From RGIG4079 sp045637505 (GTDB lineage: Bacteria; Bacteroidota; Bacteroidia; Bacteroidales; Muribaculaceae): a stretch of DNA of 64,000 nt. The DNA lies in contig JAZTZO010000016.1 of the NCBI GenBank assembly GCA_045637505.1, forward strand, positions 62,001 through 126,000. Reading direction: 5' to 3'. The notes under the pieces were generated by a model, which searched no databases, was not told where the DNA came from, and worked only from the letters and a program-made list of their open reading frames with translations. The translations under genes and the position numbers were made by a program. Shown in pieces: positions 8,397 to 16,237 of this stretch (positions within the stretch are counted from its first letter, which is position 1; every line of letters starts with the position of its first letter).

Positions 8397-9538
8397 TCGT
8401 CAAGAACAGACTCTATCTGTGAAATATTTTTATTCAAGTCAAAAAAAGTTTTTCTTTGATTTGATAATAATTTGAGTTGATGTAACTTATTGGGATTATA
8501 AATTAATTCTTTCAAGCATAAATATAATGCTTCCTCATTATTATCAACTAAACAACCATACTGACCATTATTTAATATTTCATCGGGACCAGAGCAATTA
8601 GTCGCAACGCATGGAAGTCCTAATATAATGGCTTCAGCTAGTGCTATGTTATACCCTTCATCTCTAGATGGACACACATATAAATCAGCATTTTTAATAT
8701 ACGGATATGGATTCTCTTTAATACCCAGTAACTTAATCGTAGATGAAGTATTTAACTCATCAATTAAATAACTTAAATTATTATACTGAGAGCCATTACC
8801 AACGATAGTTAAAGTAATGTTAAATTTATCCGTATTTATTAATTTTGAGCAAACATTAATTAGTCTATCATATCCTTTTACATATTCTAGGCGACCAACA
8901 CTTATGAGATTTATTGAATTGTTATTATATATATAATCTATACTCTCATTCTCATTATTAGAAATATCTTGTTCATCTATCAAATTATATAATGTATGAA
9001 TTATTGTCTTTTCAGTTAAAAGTTTTTTTAGATTATTTGTTACACTATTACTTACTCCTATTATTGAATCAAACATAGAATAAGATTCCAACTCTTCAAT
9101 TATATTTTTATATATACCATTGTGCAATGGCCAATTGTTATGCAATAAATCTGTATGAACCCATGCTATTTTTTTTGAGTTCTTATTTGAGGAACTTGCA
9201 ATTATTTTTGTTGAAAAACCTTCACAAAAAGCTATTTCAACATCTGCTTTGTTCTGTAAAAATAATTTATATATAAGTTTACAAGATAGAAACTTGTATA
9301 GTAAATTATATTTTAATCTATAAATAACGCCCTTAAAACCCTTTTCTATTGGAGTTAAAATCGGAATATATTTAATCTCATTAATTTCTTTTATTAGATA
9401 AGAATAATACCCTGTATTACAAAGTACACATAACGTAATATCATATTTGCGTTTATCTATATGTTTTAGAAAAGTATATAAAGCTCTTTCAGCTCCACCA
9501 ACATTTAACGATTCACATAAAATAAAAATTGATTTCAT
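8393..9538 (-). CDS. Glycosyltransferase family 4, NPYPY subgroup
   Basis: A 381-residue GT4. It shows LNVGGAERALYTFL near the N-terminus, KKIAWVHTD, ISVGRLEYVKGYDRLI, KENPYPYIKNADLYVCPS and the E-x7-E signature in DEGYNIALAEA, then ATNCSGPDEIL. It is predicted to be a cytoplasmic retaining transferase of the repeat-unit pathway. It overlaps the acyltransferase gene by 4 bp and the next GT4 by 4 bp. The DNA is clearly more AT-rich than the flanking housekeeping genes, which fits an exchanged cassette within the polysaccharide locus (inference by eye). Confidence 0.92.
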   Translation of the reverse strand: MKSIFILCESLNVGGAERALYTFLKHIDKRKYDITLCVLCNTGYYSYLIKEINEIKYIPILTPIEKGFKGVIYRLKYNLLYKFLSCKLIYKLFLQNKADVEIAFCEGFSTKIIASSSNKNSKKIAWVHTDLLHNNWPLHNGIYKNIIEELESYSMFDSIIGVSNSVTNNLKKLLTEKTIIHTLYNLIDEQDISNNENESIDYIYNNNSINLISVGRLEYVKGYDRLINVCSKLINTDKFNITLTIVGNGSQYNNLSYLIDELNTSSTIKLLGIKENPYPYIKNADLYVCPSRDEGYNIALAEAIILGLPCVATNCSGPDEILNNGQYGCLVDNNEEALYLCLKELIYNPNKLHQLKLLSNQRKTFFDLNKNISQIESVLDE

Positions 9539-10530
9539 ATATTAAATAATGGACTTTTGCCAATGAGTTTTGGGATATACCTATTCATCATAATTATTGT
9601 TGGCCATAACAACAATAGTGTTACAATAGTCTGTATTATACCCAATACGATTGTGACTTCACCAAATATATTTACTATTATAATATAATTTATAGTGTGA
9701 TAAATTTCATGGATTCCTAGCACAATATACGAATTTTGACCATAAAATTTTAAGAACTTAAATATATTATATTTATATAGAACACTAAATAAATATACTA
9801 ATATTACGATTAAAACAATAGTCTCAGTGTAATTAATCATGTGTTTTACAATTGTATCAGTATAATTTAATCTACTAGTAACGTAAATACTTGATATTAT
9901 AATTAGAATAAATAAGACTATCTTCCATAATTTTAAATAATTAGAATTTTTATATTTTTCAATCGAATTGCACAACCATTTGCCAATTAAATAACCTAAT
10001 GTATAGTATATAAAGTAAGTAAAACTCCTTAAAAGCATAAATGGAGCAGAAACTTTTTGAAAATACATTATCCCAACAGTGGTAATTACTAAAGAAAATA
10101 AAAGTATAAATATAGGTTTTTTAAAAAATTTAATAGAAATATATAGTAATATTTGCAAATTTAACAACGCGCAAATAAACCATAATGGTGGATTAATTAT
10201 AAAATTCTCAAATCCTTTATGTAAATTCCAAATTTGTAAAATACAACCATAATCAAAATCATGTAAATTTCTAAATTTGACAAACCATAGAAATATATAA
10301 AATAGGTAATAGCATAAATAGAAAAAAATAAATGGAATGACTAACGTGTTAATCTTTTTTATGACAAATTCTCTAATTTGGTATGATTTAAAAAAAATAC
10401 CTGATACAAAAAAGAATAATGGAATCCGAAACGAAAAATCAACAAAGCCAGGATGTGTAGTATGATACCAAACTACCCATATAATTGATAAACCTTTAAG
10501 ATAATCGATATATTCAATGCGCTTAGTCAT
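9535..10530 (-). CDS. Acyltransferase family 3 membrane protein (OafA-like, no SGNH domain)
   Basis: A 331-residue integral membrane protein of PF01757. It begins RIEYIDYLKGLSIIWVVWYHT, containing the conserved histidine of the first span, followed by IPLFFFVSGIFFKS. Around ten hydrophobic segments follow. Members transfer acetyl or other short acyl groups to sugars at the membrane. There is no C-terminal SGNH domain, so it is the short form. It overlaps the downstream GT4 by 4 bp; upstream there is a 157-bp gap, unusual inside this tight operon. The gene is extremely AT-rich: 8 G or C in the 60 bases 10081-10140. Confidence 0.9.
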   Translation of the reverse strand: MTKRIEYIDYLKGLSIIWVVWYHTTHPGFVDFSFRIPLFFFVSGIFFKSYQIREFVIKKINTLVIPFIFFYLCYYLFYIFLWFVKFRNLHDFDYGCILQIWNLHKGFENFIINPPLWFICALLNLQILLYISIKFFKKPIFILLFSLVITTVGIMYFQKVSAPFMLLRSFTYFIYYTLGYLIGKWLCNSIEKYKNSNYLKLWKIVLFILIIISSIYVTSRLNYTDTIVKHMINYTETIVLIVILVYLFSVLYKYNIFKFLKFYGQNSYIVLGIHEIYHTINYIIIVNIFGEVTIVLGIIQTIVTLLLLWPTIIMMNRYIPKLIGKSPLFNI

Positions 10531-10687
10531 TTTATATTAATGAGTCTTTTTATTCAGCAAAATCACGTTAAATCATATTTATTACTGTAATGGATTTTTG
10601 TTTTTTAATTGGGCAATAAACTAAATCAATACAAGTTCGTTAAGTAACATAAAACGTTATAAATTGCTATGAATATGTGAATCTGAA
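10531..10687. other. AT-rich intergenic gap inside the polysaccharide operon
   Basis: This 157-bp stretch interrupts an operon in which most genes overlap. I see no open frame of useful length, no TAnnTTTG box on the minus strand, no clear hairpin with a T tract, and no insertion-sequence ends. It may be a scar of cassette exchange or of a lost gene (inference). Confidence 0.4.
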
Positions 10688-11797
10688 TCATTTATTTTCG
10701 ATGATATTTACGATCCCTTTAAATAAAGAGTCTTGGGAAAAATCAACAATTGCACATGGAGGATTATAACCAGTCAATTGTTCTGAAATTCCCGTAAAAT
10801 TAGTAGCAACAATAGATTTATTAAATATTTCTATTTCAATAATTGTTGTACAATAACATTCATAAAAAGAGGGCTGTACATATATATCACAATGTTTCAT
10901 ATATGGATATGGATTTTCCTTTACTCCATAAAAAAAAGCTTTATTATCAACTCCTAATTCTTGTGACTTTTTCTTGCAATTTTCAAAATCATTTCCGTCT
11001 CCAATATAATGCCAAAATACGTTATATTTACTCTCTAAAAGTGATTTAAGGACTTCCAATGTCATTGACTGACCTTTCTCTTTTGAAACTCGTCCAACTG
11101 TAACAATATTTATCCCATTATAACTTGCAAATGGATTTTCTATCTCATCTGCTAATTGCAGAATATCTTGCTTATTAATTTTATTTGGATAGAATCGTGA
11201 TTTTGTCACAAAATGAGGGAAAGTATTATCAAATATCTCCTTACCTTGTTGAGAAACTATATTTATTTTATCATAATTATAATATAATTTATTGATGATA
11301 CCTTTATCTATATTAATTTTTGAAATATCATAATGAATCCAAACTTGTTTTTTTTTTGCTTTAACCTTTTTAGTAACAAAATAATCTATAAATGGAAATG
11401 GACCAGCATATGCAAATACTTTATCAAATTCAACAGGAAATTCAGCGACATCTTTAAACATTAAGTCAAATAATATCTTTTGAGTTTTAGTTAGTTTATA
11501 ACATATATAAGCCCATAATAATTTTAATGCCATAGAATAACTATTGTTTTCTAAATAATAGTTTATATTTGAAAGAGGGGGATTATTAAATATATGTTTG
11601 TTTTCTTTATAAAATGATATTTCATGTAATGTTATATGAGGAGGCAATTTTGACAGAAATCCACCTTTTTTCTCTAATAAAGCAACATGGATATCATATT
11701 CTAATGGAGAATATGTAGCAAGTTCGGCAATAAGAGCTTTTTCTACTCCTCCTATATTCATCGTATGTGCTACAAAAAGAATTGATTGTTTACTCAT
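10688..11797 (-). CDS. Glycosyltransferase family 4, NPYPY subgroup
   Basis: A 369-residue GT4. It has AHTMNIGGVEKALIAEL (10-26), KKKQVWIHYDIS, VTVGRVSKEKGQSM, KENPYPYMKHCDIYVQPS and ATNFTGISEQL. The E-x7-E spacing is kept (ECYCTTIIE), but the glycine that normally follows the first glutamate is cysteine, which is unusual. The C-terminus is short and ends soon after the donor domain (FKGIVNIIENK), so it may lack the final helix seen in relatives. It overlaps the upstream sister GT4 by 8 bp. It is predicted to be cytoplasmic; donor and acceptor are unknown. Confidence 0.9.
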   Translation of the reverse strand: MSKQSILFVAHTMNIGGVEKALIAELATYSPLEYDIHVALLEKKGGFLSKLPPHITLHEISFYKENKHIFNNPPLSNINYYLENNSYSMALKLLWAYICYKLTKTQKILFDLMFKDVAEFPVEFDKVFAYAGPFPFIDYFVTKKVKAKKKQVWIHYDISKINIDKGIINKLYYNYDKINIVSQQGKEIFDNTFPHFVTKSRFYPNKINKQDILQLADEIENPFASYNGINIVTVGRVSKEKGQSMTLEVLKSLLESKYNVFWHYIGDGNDFENCKKKSQELGVDNKAFFYGVKENPYPYMKHCDIYVQPSFYECYCTTIIEIEIFNKSIVATNFTGISEQLTGYNPPCAIVDFSQDSLFKGIVNIIENK

Positions 11798-12962
11798 CTA
11801 ATAAACTATAAAAATCATCTAATGAATCATAAGATGTATTTAATTGTAAATCTTGAATAGGCTTCATGTCAATTGCTTTTATAATTGCATCAGCAAGCAA
11901 TGTGGAGTTTGGTTCAGTTATTATAGCATTTAATCTATCTTTTAATTGCTCTTTTGCACCAGCAAAATTGGTAGTAACAATTGGATTTGCAAAACATAAT
12001 GCTTCCGCCAATGTAATGCAGAAACCTTCATGGAAAGATGGTTGAACATATATATCACAATTTTTCATATATTTGTATGGATTAATCTGATTTCCTTCAA
12101 AAAAAGTGTGTTCATAAATTCCTAAATCTTTAGCCAAACATTCGCATTGATTTCTTGTTGGTCCATCGCCTACAAAATACCAATTTATATTATATCCTTT
12201 ATCAATTAAAATCTTTAGTGAATTAATTGCTAATATCTGTCCCTTTTCCTTCCTAAAACCACCAACTGTTAATACTTTTGTTGAATTATCATTATCTAAT
12301 ACAACCTTCTCATTTGCCTTCTCAAAAATATTACTGATTAATACCTTATTATAAAACAAAGTCGTTTTATTACTATAATGTGGCAGCAATTTCTGAAAAT
12401 TATTTTGAGCTTCTTTAGAAACTATACATATTTTTGAATAATACTTATACAAATTTCTTGATAATATTGAGCAACCAAATTTAGACACATCAAAATGTAT
12501 CCAACCTATTTTTTTCTTTGCTTTTATTTTATAGCAGACAAAAAAATCTAATAATTCATTTGGACCACCATATGAGATTGCTATATCATAATATACTGGT
12601 AGCTTTTTATATTTTCTAGTCAACCATTTAAAATAGATTCCTCTAAACTTATTTTGTGTGTATTTATTTAGAAAATATAATATAACAAAAATTGATGCAG
12701 TAAATAATCGATAATGTTTTAAAAGACGATTTAAATTTTCATATGGAGAATCGTTTATTAATTGCCATGTCTCATTTTTGAAACAATCAATATCTATTAT
12801 ATTAGCTTCTGGTGGAATTAAATTTACAAAATCACCTTCTTTATTTAATAATCCAATGTCAACAGAATATTTAGAAAAATCAAAATTTTGAAGTAGGTTT
12901 AACAACGATTTCTCAATTCCACCTAGAGATGCAAAGGATAAGACAAAAATAACTCGTTTCAT
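11790..12962 (-). CDS. Glycosyltransferase family 4, NPYPY subgroup
   Basis: A 390-residue GT4 that is most like its downstream neighbour: ASLGGIEKSLLNLL (11-24), KKKIGWIHFDVSKF, VGGFRKEKGQILAI, NQINPYKYMKNCDIYVQPS and the intact E-x7-E motif in HEGFCITLAEALCFANP, then TTNFAGAKEQL. The two genes share motif order and overlap by 8 bp, so tandem duplication is likely. The upstream side has a 122-bp AT-rich gap. It is predicted to add a sugar to the lipid-linked repeat unit in the cytoplasm. Confidence 0.92.
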   Translation of the reverse strand: MKRVIFVLSFASLGGIEKSLLNLLQNFDFSKYSVDIGLLNKEGDFVNLIPPEANIIDIDCFKNETWQLINDSPYENLNRLLKHYRLFTASIFVILYFLNKYTQNKFRGIYFKWLTRKYKKLPVYYDIAISYGGPNELLDFFVCYKIKAKKKIGWIHFDVSKFGCSILSRNLYKYYSKICIVSKEAQNNFQKLLPHYSNKTTLFYNKVLISNIFEKANEKVVLDNDNSTKVLTVGGFRKEKGQILAINSLKILIDKGYNINWYFVGDGPTRNQCECLAKDLGIYEHTFFEGNQINPYKYMKNCDIYVQPSFHEGFCITLAEALCFANPIVTTNFAGAKEQLKDRLNAIITEPNSTLLADAIIKAIDMKPIQDLQLNTSYDSLDDFYSLLDE

Positions 12963-13084
12963 TTATCATGCAATCTTTTATTCTTAAATTATATGATTAA
13001 ATTGAATTTAAATATGTTTACCAATTTTATATCTTCTTACACAATTTATGTAACACAAAAATATTTCTTATATACTAACTTATT

Positions 13085-14017
13085 TTAATCTTTTCTTTTG
13101 TATAAAGACGGGAAAAATGTAATTAATACTAAATAAATTCGCTCCTTAAAATTTAAACCAGTTAGATATTTTAACATAGATATTGTCTTGAATTTTCTCA
13201 AATCTGATCTTGCAACATTAATAGTTACAGAACTTAAATTTGCATAAAATAATTTTATATAGTTAAAGTAAAAAGAATTTCTAGAATCTTTTAAATCTAT
13301 TTTAAATTTTTTTTCTAAGTTTGTTAAAGAAACACTTATAGCTTTTACATGATTATATAATGAACTTGATGTCAATTTATATTTATTTTCAATATTATAA
13401 TCAATGCAAAAATAATGATAGCAAACCTGAGCACATAGAGCAATTTTTTTACAATAACATATGTAATTATAACAAAATATAGTATCTTCACCTCTAATTA
13501 GAGATTCGTCAAAATATAGATGATTATTTATTATTATATCTTTTTTAAAAATTTTACACCATGGAGTATTAATGTATAATTTCTTCCTATTTGATAAAAC
13601 CCACTTTCCTATTTCGTTGTTGCCTGTGATTTTTTTTTCAATAGGAGCTTCAATTCTCTCATAATCTTCATGTGTTTTAACTCCACAAATGAATAAATCT
13701 GAGTCATAACAAAATAATGACAGAAAATCATTAGTTATGCAATCATCACTATCTACAAATGAGATCCATTCGCCTTGTGCAACCTCTATCCCTTTATTCC
13801 TTGCAGAACTCACACCACCGTTCTCTTTGTGGATTACAACTATACGAGAATCTTTTTTAGCGTAATCATCACATTTTTTACCTGAATTATCGGCACTACC
13901 ATCATCGACTAATATCAACTCAAAATCTGTGAATGTTTGAGCTAATATGCTGTCAATACACCGATGGAGATATTTTTCAGCGTTATAAACTGGAACTATA
14001 ACAGAAACTTTTGGCAT
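13085..14017 (-). CDS. Glycosyltransferase family 2 (GT-A)
   Basis: A 310-residue GT2. The first 120 residues are typical: MPKVSVIVPVYNAEKYLHRC, ILVDDGSADNSG, IHKENGGVSSARNKGI and the DxD motif in SFVDSDDC. The C-terminal half has RGEDTIFCYNYICYCK, which matches YGEDTVFIYNYLASCK in the GT2 at 17883-18821; the two proteins are alike along most of their length and look like paralogues. It is predicted to be an inverting transferase on the cytoplasmic face. The downstream gap of 122 bp separates it from the GT4 array; upstream it is one base from the pyruvyl transferase. Confidence 0.92.
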   Translation of the reverse strand: MPKVSVIVPVYNAEKYLHRCIDSILAQTFTDFELILVDDGSADNSGKKCDDYAKKDSRIVVIHKENGGVSSARNKGIEVAQGEWISFVDSDDCITNDFLSLFCYDSDLFICGVKTHEDYERIEAPIEKKITGNNEIGKWVLSNRKKLYINTPWCKIFKKDIIINNHLYFDESLIRGEDTIFCYNYICYCKKIALCAQVCYHYFCIDYNIENKYKLTSSSLYNHVKAISVSLTNLEKKFKIDLKDSRNSFYFNYIKLFYANLSSVTINVARSDLRKFKTISMLKYLTGLNFKERIYLVLITFFPSLYKRKD

Positions 14018-14018
14018 G

Positions 14019-15107
14019 TTATGATAGATTAGTTATTAGAAAGTTTAGACTTTGGCTTTTTAAGAGATTTAATTTCTCATTAACTATTGGCCAATTGATA
14101 CAATCATTTAAAGTTATATTTGATACATCAACAAGCATTCTATTTGTAAGTAACAATTGAGATAGGAGAGACGTAAAACGACTACCTCCACGTGATTGGT
14201 TGGCGATAGTGTAAAATTCTTTGTTAAATATAATTGAAAATACGGTGCCATGAAAAGAATCAGTTATAACCATTTTAGCATCACGAAACATAGCTAACCA
14301 CTCTTCAATAGAAAGAGCACAATTACTATCAGCACTAAACAATTTTAGTTTTAGCCCCTTTTCTTCTGCAATTTTATCAAGCAGTGATTTTGTGTTGTAT
14401 TCAATGTCTAAGATATATGCAAATAATAAATCGTCTTTTGTTGATGCTACACTCTTGCAAAGATGTGTATAATCTTCTTTTTCCAAAAGAAAGGTTGGGT
14501 CTAATACACTTACTACATCTGCTTGATTAAGATGTTTTCTGCATAAATCAATGCCATCAATTTCACGAGTGGAAACAGCATCAAATGTTTTTATTAAATC
14601 CTTACACATAGATGCCTGTTCTTCACTATATTCCCATTCAGCCGTACCAAATGAAGCAGCATATGCTATTCGTTTAATTTTGTAATTTTTAGGAATAAAT
14701 GATAAAAACATCTTATCCAATACTCCTTGATTGTAAATTGGACGCCAAACTTGGTCACTACCTACGATAATTGAATCGTATTCATTAATATTTTTTAAAG
14801 AATAGTCTTTAATATATTTGTGATTTATATATTTTGTGACAAATGGAAGTAATTTCTTACTTGTAATTATAATCTTATTATGTTTTTTTTCGCTAAATAT
14901 ATAATCTCTTTTTTTAAGAATATATTTGGTGAAAATCCTTTTAGGTAACTCAAAAAACAATCTGAAGATAGTAATATACTGCCGATAGTCTTTTTCTAGT
15001 GTTTTTGGGTCGTGACCGAGTTTAATCAGTATTTGTTGTAATGCATAATTTTGCAAAACGCCTCCATAATTATGTCCTAATGGTTGTGTTAATATAGCAA
15101 TTTTCAT
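14019..15107 (-). CDS. Polysaccharide pyruvyl transferase family protein
   Basis: A 362-residue protein of PF04230. It opens KIAILTQPLGHNYGGVLQNYAL, then has IVGSDQVWRPIYN, AYAASFGTAEW, SVLDPTFLL and the signature VITDSFHGTVFSIIFNK. The family transfers pyruvate from phosphoenolpyruvate to sugar hydroxyls as a ketal, adding negative charge; some members have other transfer activities. It overlaps the FrhB-like iron-sulfur gene by 4 bp. These two families are often adjacent in Bacteroidales polysaccharide loci, which suggests a shared step. The function is assigned by family, not by a proven substrate. Confidence 0.9.
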   Translation of the reverse strand: MKIAILTQPLGHNYGGVLQNYALQQILIKLGHDPKTLEKDYRQYITIFRLFFELPKRIFTKYILKKRDYIFSEKKHNKIIITSKKLLPFVTKYINHKYIKDYSLKNINEYDSIIVGSDQVWRPIYNQGVLDKMFLSFIPKNYKIKRIAYAASFGTAEWEYSEEQASMCKDLIKTFDAVSTREIDGIDLCRKHLNQADVVSVLDPTFLLEKEDYTHLCKSVASTKDDLLFAYILDIEYNTKSLLDKIAEEKGLKLKLFSADSNCALSIEEWLAMFRDAKMVITDSFHGTVFSIIFNKEFYTIANQSRGGSRFTSLLSQLLLTNRMLVDVSNITLNDCINWPIVNEKLNLLKSQSLNFLITNLS

Positions 15108-16237
15108 TTTATGATTGTATGTTTTAAGCGTGATGCGATGCGTCGCAAAAGTGATGGTTGTTGTTTCTTTTGGATTTTGTGATATATTGCAAATCCGTAT
15201 TTGTCAAAATTATCAAAGAAATATTGACGATATTTTGGTTCTGATACGCTTTTAAAATAACTTGGGTTGTATTTTATTGCATTATTGAAATTCGATTCTA
15301 TTTTATCACATTCATCCAATGAGTTAAATAATTCTATCCCTTTTTCGCTATTAATGAGTACTAAATTACAGCCTTTGTCATCATCAAATTCAGGATGAAT
15401 GTGTTGTATTCCCCAAAAATCAGCAATTGTAATATCGCTCTTACTCTTCCCATCTTTTGCTGGACATATTGCACACGATGGTCGCAAGCATAAGTCGGAT
15501 AAAAATAATTTCATATACACATTTTGTTCAATTGTTTCTCGAACAACTTCTTTGAGGTCTTTTGATACAACGACCTCGTATCTCTTCCAACTATTGCTCT
15601 TGTCACGAAATGAAATAGATGAAGTATCGCTTAGCTCAAATTGTGCTTTATATTTTTGCCACACCATAGGACTAGGAACACCATGGCAAATTATGTCAAT
15701 ACAAATGAGATTTTTATATTCTTTAATTAGATATTTCTTTAATCCAGCAATTTGACAAGGGGTTCCACTAAATAAGACTTGCCGACCTTGTTTTAGAATT
15801 TGTTCAACTTTAATATAATTATCGTTTATTCTTGATTGAACATATTTACTTCCTCGAAATTTAGCTAAATCTTCAATTGTTTCAACATAATCATGAACAA
15901 CTTTCCATTGTTCATCAAATTTAGCGCCAAAAACGACTCCTCCGTTGTTGATAGCTTTAGTTGCTAACAAGGTGAATATGCCTCCAGAAGAACTTTGTAG
16001 TCTAACAATCTCATCTTTATTTTTTGCTGCGTAAGTTTTAATTGGTTCTGATGGCAATTTTTGATTTATAATGGGACAAACTTTTTCACAAATATCACAT
16101 TTGGTGCATTTGTTTGGATCTATAATTGGATAAAGAAAGCCTTCTTTATCTCTCTTCATTGATATTGCATTATGAGCACATCTTTGAGCACATGCTTCAC
16201 AACCACAACAATCATATTTTGATTTTATTGATATCAT
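15104..16237 (-). CDS. FrhB/FdhB-like iron-sulfur protein (coenzyme F420 hydrogenase beta-subunit family)
   Basis: A 377-residue protein with two 4Fe-4S ferredoxin motifs at the N-terminus (Cys10/11, 13, 16, 20 and Cys44, 47, 50, 54), then the FrhB N-terminal region (LQSSSGGIFTLLA, FRGSKYVQS, LFSGTPCQIAGLKKYL, CHGVPSPMVW) and the FrhB C-terminal domain (SFRDKSNSWK, RPSCAICPAKDGKSKSDIT, DFWGI). Extra cysteines in the last stretch could hold another cluster. True F420 metabolism is not expected in this organism. In polysaccharide loci the family sits beside pyruvyl transferases, where a redox role in making or modifying the pyruvylated sugar has been supposed but is unproven. It overlaps both neighbours by 4 bp. 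Confidence 0.9.
   Translation of the reverse strand: MISIKSKYDCCGCEACAQRCAHNAISMKRDKEGFLYPIIDPNKCTKCDICEKVCPIINQKLPSEPIKTYAAKNKDEIVRLQSSSGGIFTLLATKAINNGGVVFGAKFDEQWKVVHDYVETIEDLAKFRGSKYVQSRINDNYIKVEQILKQGRQVLFSGTPCQIAGLKKYLIKEYKNLICIDIICHGVPSPMVWQKYKAQFELSDTSSISFRDKSNSWKRYEVVVSKDLKEVVRETIEQNVYMKLFLSDLCLRPSCAICPAKDGKSKSDITIADFWGIQHIHPEFDDDKGCNLVLINSEKGIELFNSLDECDKIESNFNNAIKYNPSYFKSVSEPKYRQYFFDNFDKYGFAIYHKIQKKQQPSLLRRIASRLKHTIIK

Noticed and set aside
13056..13063. TATTTTTG box on the minus strand upstream of the GT4 at 11790-12962
   Set aside because: It fits TAnnTTTG but lies about 94 bp from the ATG, has no -33 partner and sits in very AT-rich DNA, so a chance match is likely.
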